A stretch of DNA of 6,287 bases, taken from the NCBI GenBank assembly GCA_027066935.1, contig JAMOMX010000415.1:1-6287 (forward strand), in the 5' to 3' direction. Of the stretch, positions 1 to 5,741 are shown one piece after another (position 1 is the stretch's first letter; each line of letters begins with the position of its first letter). This stretch comes from Sulfurimonas sp. (GTDB lineage: Bacteria; Campylobacterota; Campylobacteria; Campylobacterales; Sulfurimonadaceae). The position numbers were made by a program, and so were the translations under genes. The notes beneath the pieces are model-generated. The model was not told the origin of the DNA. It was given only the letters and a program-made list of their open reading frames with translations, and searched no databases.

Positions 1-212
1 ACAGTTTTTATGCCTATATTTCTTGCAGTATGTACACCTTTGTTTTCAACACATTTTATATATTTGATTCTAGAGTCATCATCAACAATAATCAATTCAA
101 AATCTGTAAAAGTTTGTTGCAAGACACCTTGTACAGATTTTTCAAGTAAATGTGTTCTATTAAATGTAGGAATAATAACACTAATAATTGGTTTTTTATT
201 GTACATAATCAT
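1..212 (-). CDS. Family 2 glycosyltransferase, 5' part (runs off the left edge)
   Basis: The first 70 codons of a third GT2 gene, open to the window edge. The product begins MIMYNKKPIISVIIPTFNR, a classic GT-A first strand, followed by a helix, TDFELIIVDDDS (36-47) with the nucleotide-binding aspartates, and KGVHTARNIGIK (58-69), the usual GVxxARNxGI helix. The ATG at 212 makes an ATGA overlap with the stop of the preceding ORF; a second in-frame ATG at 206 is the alternative. The Shine-Dalgarno is weak, which fits translational coupling. Oddly, VDDDS is followed at once by RIKYIKC. GT2 enzymes normally have about 13-17 residues here (the TDxT turn plus a helix) before the next strand, so an in-frame deletion of that helix is likely. 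Activity is therefore doubtful. The rest of the gene is not visible. Confidence 0.82.
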   Translation of the reverse strand, partial: MIMYNKKPIISVIIPTFNRTHLLEKSVQGVLQQTFTDFELIIVDDDSRIKYIKCVENKGVHTARNIGIKT

Positions 213-631
213 TTCTTTGCTTTATCTATCTTTAAGATGCTAAAAATAGAATTTTTGAAAGGTCTTAATATATCTTTTATTGGATTAAGGATATAAGAAA
301 ATGTTCTTGTCTTTAATTCTTTTATTATAATATATGTTTCTGTTCTAGCAATAACAAGTTGATTATATTTTAATAAATAATAGTTTGCATATTTTTCTTT
401 ACCGATACGCTTATAGTAGCGATACAACCAAAAGAAAGTATTTAAACTTGCATCTAATTTGTCTTGTTCTGATAGTGCAGACCAAATGCCACCTGAATGT
501 ACACGATAACCTGCTGGTTTTATATCAGTATGATATTTGCTATGTCCATAATGACCAATTAATGAAGTTACAAAAGTATCTCCATTTAAAACCTTGAATA
601 GTATGGATACTAATGGATAGTTATTTATCAT
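209..631 (-). CDS. Internally deleted GT2 glycosyltransferase remnant (catalytic domain missing)
   Basis: A 140-residue ORF that looks like the two ends of a GT2 enzyme joined in frame. Residues 1-10, MINNYPLVSI, match the start of a GT-A domain (compare PVVSI at 20-24 of the enzyme at 1640-2578). Residues 17-51 (GDTF...YRVHSGGIWS) align without gaps to residues 196-230 of that neighbour with 18/35 identities. The offsets (14 at the N-terminus, 179 at the C-terminus) imply about 165 missing codons, covering the DD motif and the DxD metal site. A full-length version would be about 305 residues, close to the neighbour's 312. The start is supported by a good Shine-Dalgarno, and the TGA overlaps the next ATG by 4 bp. 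The ORF is open and should be translated, but the product cannot be a normal glycosyltransferase. Most likely it is a pseudogene kept in frame; an accessory role for the small protein is possible but unsupported. Confidence 0.8.
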   Translation of the reverse strand: MINNYPLVSILFKVLNGDTFVTSLIGHYGHSKYHTDIKPAGYRVHSGGIWSALSEQDKLDASLNTFFWLYRYYKRIGKEKYANYYLLKYNQLVIARTETYIIIKELKTRTFSYILNPIKDILRPFKNSIFSILKIDKAKK

Positions 632-638
632 ATTTTTT

Positions 639-645
639 TCCTTCT
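639..645 (-). promoter_or_regulatory. Ribosome binding site of the deleted GT2 ORF
   Basis: The coding-strand sequence AGAAGGA lies seven bases upstream of the ATG at 631, inside the only 40-bp intergenic gap. It fixes the start of the 140-residue ORF at MINNYPLVSI, which shows that the native N-terminus of the ancestral GT2 gene is still attached and that the loss is internal rather than 5'. I see no promoter or hairpin terminator in the same gap. Confidence 0.7.
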
Positions 646-671
646 ATAATTTCTTTTAAGTCATAATTAGA

Positions 672-1643
672 TTATGAACGAAAAATATCTGATACACAAC
701 TTTTAAATCCATTAGCTGCATTATAACCTCCATTGAAATAAAGTTGTAATGCATTAAAGACACGATAAACAATATTCTTTGATTTAAGAACCAACAACCT
801 TTGCTCATATATCTTGATACTGTTTTGAACTAAGACTAACGCATCTTTAGCACTTGAATAGTCTGTTTCTTTTGACAATCGCTCTAAAGGAAATAGAAAA
901 TATCTTTTTTTTAGAATAAAATTATTAAAAAAAGATATTTTAGAAAAGTGAAGTCGCATAGAGAATTTTTCAATTAAAGTAATCTTAGGTTTTACCATTT
1001 TAACTAGTGTATTTGCTATAAATGTTGAAGTATTATTTCCATGGATGCGATAATACTGTTGAATACTAGAGTCAATATACTTTATATTGAGCATGTCTGC
1101 AATATTAACTATCCAGTCATCATGACCAAGAAAGTTTTTTGGAATGGGTAATATTAAATCTATATAGCGTTTTTTTACAGCAATACAACACCCCATCACA
1201 AAGGTGCTATCCTTCATTCCTAAATCTCTAATTTGTCCTTGTTTTGTTAATCCACTTTTTTTTAAATTAACATCAGTTAATTCAGCATTAACCATAAACA
1301 AATCTTTATCTGGAAATTGTACAGTTAAATTTAACATATGCTCTATTTTGGTGGGAAACCATACATCATCTTGGTCTGATAAAAAAATCAAATCACCAGT
1401 ACATAGTTCAAGTGACTTATTAAAATTTTGTGTGTAACCCAAATTAGCTTCATTAATATAGATTTTTACCTTAAAGGGTGCACTATCTTTAAATTTATTT
1501 AGAATATCGATAGTTCCATCCGTTGAACAATCATCCGTGATAATCAACTCGTCGGGTAACCTAGTTTGCCTTCTAAAACTCTCTAATTGTTCTGAAACAA
1601 AATTTGCACCATTATAAGTTGCCATTGCAATTGAAATCTTCAT
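672..1643 (-). CDS. Family 2 glycosyltransferase, rhamnosyltransferase-like subgroup
   Basis: A 323-residue GT-A glycosyltransferase for repeat-unit assembly. It opens at once with the first strand, MKISIAMATYNGANFVSEQL (1-20), so there is no leader. The nucleotide-binding ITDDCSTDGT is at 35-44. The metal-site motif LSDQDDVW (88-95) is the form typical of WcaA-like and alpha-rhamnosyltransferase GT2 proteins. GHDDW (173-177) is the likely catalytic-base region and YYRIHGNNTS (197-206) closes the fold. The remaining 115 residues are basic and partly amphipathic and probably contact the membrane. The ATG overlaps the TGA of the preceding GT2 by 4 bp, with AAGAAAG about 8 bases upstream. The gene ends 40 bp before the next ATG, the only real gap in the operon. 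The rhamnosyltransferase label rests only on the SDQDDVW style and is tentative. Confidence 0.93.
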   Translation of the reverse strand: MKISIAMATYNGANFVSEQLESFRRQTRLPDELIITDDCSTDGTIDILNKFKDSAPFKVKIYINEANLGYTQNFNKSLELCTGDLIFLSDQDDVWFPTKIEHMLNLTVQFPDKDLFMVNAELTDVNLKKSGLTKQGQIRDLGMKDSTFVMGCCIAVKKRYIDLILPIPKNFLGHDDWIVNIADMLNIKYIDSSIQQYYRIHGNNTSTFIANTLVKMVKPKITLIEKFSMRLHFSKISFFNNFILKKRYFLFPLERLSKETDYSSAKDALVLVQNSIKIYEQRLLVLKSKNIVYRVFNALQLYFNGGYNAANGFKSCVSDIFRS

Positions 1644-2578
1644 ACAATTTCTTTCTTGAAAAATTTACTTATTCTACTAATTCTATAGATCTTAAAAAAG
1701 AGTCTTGCTTTCAAAACTTTGAAGCTTTCCACTAATATAAATGTAGAATTAAATGACGAAAGAAAAGATAAAAATATTAATTTTTTAAAATACTGTTCAG
1801 CTTCTTTATTACCATTTTTGTGATGATAGGATAAAAGAGCACTATTTAACGTAAATCTCATATACGATCTCCTTTCTTGAGGTATTTTACTATATATACC
1901 ACCTAAATGCAATCTGTATCGAGAAGGAAGTATATCAGCTAGATATTTACCTTTACCATATTCTGAAAGGAGTGCCCATAAAAAAAGATCTCCAATTTTT
2001 GAGAACTTCATTTCATCGGGAAAATCTATTATGACATTTCTAAAACATGCTGTAAGTGAATTAATAGGTGTGGCTCTTTGTAAATTATATTTGTCTAAAT
2101 CTTTTTCCGCACCACCTTCATAATTTTTTATAAGTCCATTTTCATCAAAACCTTCAACGGAAGTGTATGTTAAGACATATTCGCCATTTGCCTCTAAAAA
2201 ATCTACTTGTTTTTGCAATTTTGAATTGTCAGTCCAATAATCATCTCCTTCACAAAGAGCTATATATTTTCCTTTAGCCCGTTTCATATTTGACATAAAA
2301 TTTTTCATTACACCAATATTCTTTTCTCTTAAATTAGCTTTTATAATATGTGGAAACTTCTCTTCATATTTTCTAATAATATTTGCTGTTCCGTCAGGAG
2401 AGCAATCATCATCAATCACAATCTCAAAAGGAAAGCCTGTCTCTTGCATTAAAAAACTATCTAATGCCTCTTCTATAAAATTTTCATGATTATAGGTAAT
2501 AGAACATATACTTACTACTGGTTTCGAAATATCACCTTTCCAGTTTTGCATAATTTCAATTTCTGTTTTTTTAATCAT
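1640..2578 (-). CDS. Family 2 glycosyltransferase (GT-A fold)
   Basis: A 312-residue cytosolic or membrane-associated glycosyltransferase that would add one sugar to the lipid-linked repeat unit. The GT-A domain starts at KPVVSICSITYNHENFI (19-35), followed by VIDDDCSPDGT (54-64) with the nucleotide-binding aspartates, and CEGDDYWTD (109-117) with the metal-binding DxD-type motif. The C-terminal portion carries GDLFLW (196-201) and YRLHLGGIYS (221-230), a pattern seen in the GT2 subgroup that usually has WS or YS after GG. The extreme C-terminus is basic and hydrophobic, which may help membrane attachment. The ATG sits immediately after the flippase TAG, with AAGGA eight bases upstream (2587-2591), which supports Met1 over Met10. 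The TGA overlaps the next ATG by 4 bp. Its C-terminal region is 18/35 identical, ungapped, to the remnant at 209-631. Donor and acceptor sugars cannot be assigned. Confidence 0.93.
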   Translation of the reverse strand: MIKKTEIEIMQNWKGDISKPVVSICSITYNHENFIEEALDSFLMQETGFPFEIVIDDDCSPDGTANIIRKYEEKFPHIIKANLREKNIGVMKNFMSNMKRAKGKYIALCEGDDYWTDNSKLQKQVDFLEANGEYVLTYTSVEGFDENGLIKNYEGGAEKDLDKYNLQRATPINSLTACFRNVIIDFPDEMKFSKIGDLFLWALLSEYGKGKYLADILPSRYRLHLGGIYSKIPQERRSYMRFTLNSALLSYHHKNGNKEAEQYFKKLIFLSFLSSFNSTFILVESFKVLKARLFFKIYRISRISKFFKKEIV

Positions 2579-4042
2579 CTATTTTTTCCTTTTTAAAATT
2601 TTCTCAAATATAGGATTAAATTGTTCCACAAAATATAAATATGATTTTATTTTAAATAAATAGTTCAGAATGATATATAATAGAGTAAATTCTATACCTT
2701 TTATTAAAAATTTAATTATATTTATATAATCTAAATCTATACTTATATACCAAACAATCATAGTGCACAAAATACTTATGAATGCTTGTATCAAAATAGG
2801 TTTGATGAAATCCAATTGAGATATCTTTATCTCTTTTGAAGCGAACACTATATTGAAGTATACAGCCAATAAAGATGCTAAAATAAGTCCATATAAATAA
2901 CCTTCTATTCCCCATAAAAAACCTATATATAGATTTATTCCAAAGACTACTTTTTTATATATTTCTAATCTCAAAAATGCTTTTGAATTCCCTCGACTGC
3001 TCAATACATTAACTAGCAATGCACTGATAGGATAAGCAAAGCCACTTAAAACCAATATTTTAAAAAACCCAACAGAAGGTAACCATTTTTCTGTAAAAAG
3101 CATTACAATTAACTCTTCTGATACTAAAAAAAGTATACCCAGTAAGAAAAAAGTTATAAAACAAATAATGCCTAATGATTTCATAATAATATTTTGAAAT
3201 CTTGGTAAATCATTTTTAACTTTACTTAGTACAGGAAACAAAACACTCATAAGACTTCCTGATGCATAAGAGATAACAAGTAAATCTAAAGCTTTTGCTC
3301 TTTGAAAAAAACCAAGTATAGAAGGAGAGAACAGTTTACCGATGATAATGAAATCCAATCTTGTAAATATAGTATCTAATAAACCTGACAAAAACATCCT
3401 AAAACCAAATCCCCACAATTGCACCAAAGCCTTAAATGAGAACATCAAAGACGGTCGCCACTTAGAAAAATGCCACACTAAAAACACACTTAGCACACCA
3501 GATAATAACTGCTGTACAACCAAACTCCAAACACCAGCACCTTTAAAAGCTAAAAATACACCTACTATTCCACTCAGTAGAGAAGATGTAAATATAATTT
3601 GTGTCAATACTTTAAAATTTAGATTTTTTCGAAATTGGGCAATATGAACACTGTTAACAGCACCTAAGATAAAAGAAACAGATACCACTTGTGTTAATAA
3701 AACTAACTCTTGATTATCATAAAAATCTGCAATCAATGGTGCAGAAAAAAAAGTAAGAACACTTAAAATAAAAGCAACTGATATGTTAAAATAAAATACT
3801 GAAGTATAGTGTATAGGTAAAACTCTTCGTCTTTGAACCAAAGCACCACTTAGTCCAATATCTGAGAATATACCGGCTATCCCTAAAATCACCATTATCA
3901 TAGCGATTAAACCAAAATCAGATGGCTCTAACAATCTCGCCAAAAATATAGAGATTATAAAACCAGTACCTTGCATAGCAATTTTACCTGTAAAATCCCA
4001 TATAAAAGCAGTTATACCTTGGGCTTTTAAATTTGGAGTCAT
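2579..4042 (-). CDS. Wzx-type polysaccharide flippase (MOP superfamily, WzxC/TuaB-like)
   Basis: A 487-residue polytopic membrane protein that would flip the undecaprenyl-diphosphate-linked oligosaccharide from the cytoplasmic to the periplasmic face. The N-terminal half has the typical pattern of this group: FLARLLEPSDFGLIAM (33-48), SDIGLSGALVQRRR (60-73), NSVHIAQFRKNLNFKVL (130-146) and a GAGVWSLVVQQL stretch. Roughly a dozen hydrophobic segments follow, ending in a short basic tail (KILKRKK). The length is normal, with no sign of truncation. The ATG overlaps the TGA of the O-acetyltransferase gene (ATGA) and has a good AAGGG nine bases upstream (4052-4056). The TAG is followed directly by the ATG of the next gene. 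Base composition changes along the gene: sampled 60-base blocks are about 38-43% GC in the 5' half (around 3421-3540 and 3841-3900) but about 13-17% near the 3' end (2641-2760). Family call is secure; the transported glycan is unknown. Confidence 0.94.
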   Translation of the reverse strand: MTPNLKAQGITAFIWDFTGKIAMQGTGFIISIFLARLLEPSDFGLIAMIMVILGIAGIFSDIGLSGALVQRRRVLPIHYTSVFYFNISVAFILSVLTFFSAPLIADFYDNQELVLLTQVVSVSFILGAVNSVHIAQFRKNLNFKVLTQIIFTSSLLSGIVGVFLAFKGAGVWSLVVQQLLSGVLSVFLVWHFSKWRPSLMFSFKALVQLWGFGFRMFLSGLLDTIFTRLDFIIIGKLFSPSILGFFQRAKALDLLVISYASGSLMSVLFPVLSKVKNDLPRFQNIIMKSLGIICFITFFLLGILFLVSEELIVMLFTEKWLPSVGFFKILVLSGFAYPISALLVNVLSSRGNSKAFLRLEIYKKVVFGINLYIGFLWGIEGYLYGLILASLLAVYFNIVFASKEIKISQLDFIKPILIQAFISILCTMIVWYISIDLDYINIIKFLIKGIEFTLLYIILNYLFKIKSYLYFVEQFNPIFEKILKRKK

Positions 4043-5190
4043 AAGTTGTTACCCTTATCACTAACTGGCAAAAATTGATTTATCAAACTTTTTCCATATA
4101 ATATACCTTTTTTTTCAACATTTTGAAAAATAAAGTAAGCAAGTGGATATGTAAAAACCACTACAAATAACCACATAAAAGCAGTATGAACTAATAAAGA
4201 TGATTCTTTAAGAATATCAATATTAGAAATAATTAAACCAGAAGCCGCAATGAAAAATCCATGAAATAAATAAACACTATATGAGCTATCAGACATATAG
4301 GTAACAATTTTATTGTCTAACAATTTCAAAAAACTTGTAGATAATTTTTCTGAAATCTCTAAATACCCTATCAAAAGCATCATTGAAAAAAGTATGAAGA
4401 TACTTAATGAGCCAAATTTACGCTCAACAAACAGTAATAAAAATGCTATAAAAACCAAAATTATTTTTTTCTTAAACAACATATTATGGTGTAATAAATA
4501 GTATAAAATAATACCAACTAAAAAATATTGTAGTTTTAAAGCCAAAAAAGATGGTTCATAGAAAAATAAAAATTTATTTACTAGCCAAGATATAATAAAA
4601 CTAAAAATAGCTATTTTAATTGTACTTTTTTCTATTCCTATTTTATTTATCATTAAAAATATAAAAGGAAAAACAAAATAAAACTGCATCTCAAGACTCA
4701 AACTCCAATCAGGCAAAAATGTTGAAAAAGAGTACTGAGGATCCAAGCCAAATAAAAATGTTATATGCAAAAATATATTTTTTATATCATATATTATTCT
4801 TGAAGGATCATAGACAAAAACATTTTTCCATCGGTCTATATTCATCATTTGTAGTTCTTGATATCCCCCTAAAAAATATTCACTAAGAATAACTGCAAAA
4901 AATAAAGACAAATAATAAGCAGGTGCTATTCTAAAAAATCTTCGTATCCAAAACCTCAACCAACTTTTATAAAACCACATAGGTTCTTGCTTATTACGAA
5001 TATTGGTTTGCGATATCATTAAATACCCTGATATAATCATAAACAAATCCACAGCAATTTTTGGATTTGGAATAGGTATTCCATACCACCCCCCCCATAT
5101 CATAGTATGAGAAGTTAGCACCCAAAAAGCTGCTAATGCACGGAATAAATTTATGAATTTTTGTTCTTTATTGGTAGTATGATTTATCAT
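4039..5190 (-). CDS. Acyltransferase-3 family membrane O-acetyltransferase (OafA/YrhL-like)
   Basis: A 383-residue inner-membrane protein of the acyltransferase-3 family, which moves acetyl groups across the membrane onto surface polysaccharide. Visible family motifs are the R-X10-H pair (Arg17, His28 in FRALAAFWVLTSH), AVDLFMIISGYL (46-57), the arginine-rich RRFFRIAPAYY (83-93) and WSLSLEMQFYFVFP (162-175). About ten hydrophobic membrane segments fill the remainder, and the length shows there is no C-terminal SGNH domain. The ATG shares one base with the TAA of the upstream acyltransferase gene (TAATG), and its TGA overlaps the flippase ATG by 4 bp. The nearest Shine-Dalgarno-like GGAAA is about 13 bases upstream, so translation probably depends on coupling. 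Codons 32-34 (Trp-Gly-Gly) contain a run of eight G. In this sequence the frame is intact, so the gene is ON, but the tract makes phase variation likely. The acceptor sugar is unknown. Confidence 0.94.
   Translation of the reverse strand: MINHTTNKEQKFINLFRALAAFWVLTSHTMIWGGWYGIPIPNPKIAVDLFMIISGYLMISQTNIRNKQEPMWFYKSWLRFWIRRFFRIAPAYYLSLFFAVILSEYFLGGYQELQMMNIDRWKNVFVYDPSRIIYDIKNIFLHITFLFGLDPQYSFSTFLPDWSLSLEMQFYFVFPFIFLMINKIGIEKSTIKIAIFSFIISWLVNKFLFFYEPSFLALKLQYFLVGIILYYLLHHNMLFKKKIILVFIAFLLLFVERKFGSLSIFILFSMMLLIGYLEISEKLSTSFLKLLDNKIVTYMSDSSYSVYLFHGFFIAASGLIISNIDILKESSLLVHTAFMWLFVVVFTYPLAYFIFQNVEKKGILYGKSLINQFLPVSDKGNNL
5089..5096 (-). repeat. Homopolymeric G8 tract, candidate phase-variation switch
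   Basis: Eight consecutive C on the plus strand are eight G on the coding strand of the O-acetyltransferase gene, at codons 32-34 (TGG GGG GGG), just after the R-X10-H motif. It is the only G/C run longer than about five bases in a very AT-rich window. I translated the alternatives by hand: nine G gives a stop after 65 residues and seven G gives a stop after 50 residues. Both would abolish the enzyme. Eight is near the lower end of tract lengths known to slip in Campylobacter and Helicobacter, so a switch is plausible but not shown. Confidence 0.7.
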
Positions 5191-5741
5191 TACTTAAATA
5201 ATTTTCCAACTCTTTCATTTTCTAGTGTTGCTAGAAACTTTTCATAATTTTTTAAAACTTCTTCTTTATTTCTCATACCAACTTTTCTATTTCCAATATA
5301 TATTCCCCATGATTCTAAATCTTTAGTTACAACTGAATTAGCTCCAACTGTTGCACCTTCACCAATTTTAACACCAGGTAAAACTACTGAATTAGCTCCA
5401 ATGATACAAAATTTACCAATATTAACAGGTAAACTTTTAATATTTCTAAATTTATTCCCAATAGTAGAATTTCCAAAACCAATATCTTTTAAATCATCTG
5501 TAGCTGTTAATATTCTACAGCCTTGGGAAATTGCAGAAAAATCACCTAATTTTAGAGTATTACCTCCTGTTATTGATGAAAAGTTGGCAATATGAACATA
5601 ATTACCTATTTTTATTTTTTCTTTTGCATATATTAAAACAAAATCATCAATTATTATATATTTACCAAAATTTATATTTTCTATACCTATTATTTTTGTA
5701 AATTCAAAAGTTTTTACATAAGGTATGTTATATTTATCCAT
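5190..5741 (-). CDS. Left-handed beta-helix (hexapeptide repeat) acyltransferase, probable nucleotide-amino-sugar N-acetyltransferase
   Basis: A 183-residue cytosolic acyltransferase of the LbH superfamily, which works as a trimer and normally takes acetyl-CoA. Hexapeptide repeats run through most of the protein, for example KIKIGNYVHIANF (42-54), KLGDFSAIS (64-72), VNIGKFCIIGANSVV (106-120) and VKIGEGATVGANSVV (124-138), followed by WGIYIGNRKVGMR (145-157), the usual end of the helix. A non-helical loop at about 78-104 interrupts the coils, as in the xenobiotic/galactoside acetyltransferase group. The only histidine in the protein is His50, in NYVHIANF, which makes it the likely catalytic base. 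The ATG overlaps the end of the aminotransferase gene by 8 bp, with a purine-rich AAGAG six bases upstream. Pairing with that gene argues for N-acylation of the new amino sugar (VioB-like role) rather than O-acetylation of a finished glycan. The acceptor and acyl group cannot be read from sequence. Confidence 0.9.
   Translation of the reverse strand: MDKYNIPYVKTFEFTKIIGIENINFGKYIIIDDFVLIYAKEKIKIGNYVHIANFSSITGGNTLKLGDFSAISQGCRILTATDDLKDIGFGNSTIGNKFRNIKSLPVNIGKFCIIGANSVVLPGVKIGEGATVGANSVVTKDLESWGIYIGNRKVGMRNKEEVLKNYEKFLATLENERVGKLFK

Noticed and set aside
10..243. Plus-strand ORF of 77 codons at the left end
   Set aside because: It is antisense to a clear GT2 N-terminus with VIIPTFNR and VDDDS motifs and shows no family features or ribosome binding site.
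209..631. Simple frameshift or a premature stop splitting the GT2 gene
   Set aside because: The N-terminal PLVSI and the C-terminal region are in the same continuous frame. The upstream 40 bp hold no remains of the missing domain, and the other frames between the gene ends show no GT2 motifs, so internal loss explains it better.
632..671. Possible promoter or terminator in the only intergenic gap
   Set aside because: The 40 bp contain a ribosome binding site but no GC-rich hairpin with a T tail. AT-rich hexamers resembling -10 boxes are not informative here.
3342..3647. Plus-strand ORF of 101 codons inside the flippase region
   Set aside because: It lies antisense to a well-conserved Wzx gene, has no recognisable domain, and is explained by the composition of the opposite strand. 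The other plus-strand ORFs at 385, 1204, 4313 and 5401 were rejected for the same reason.
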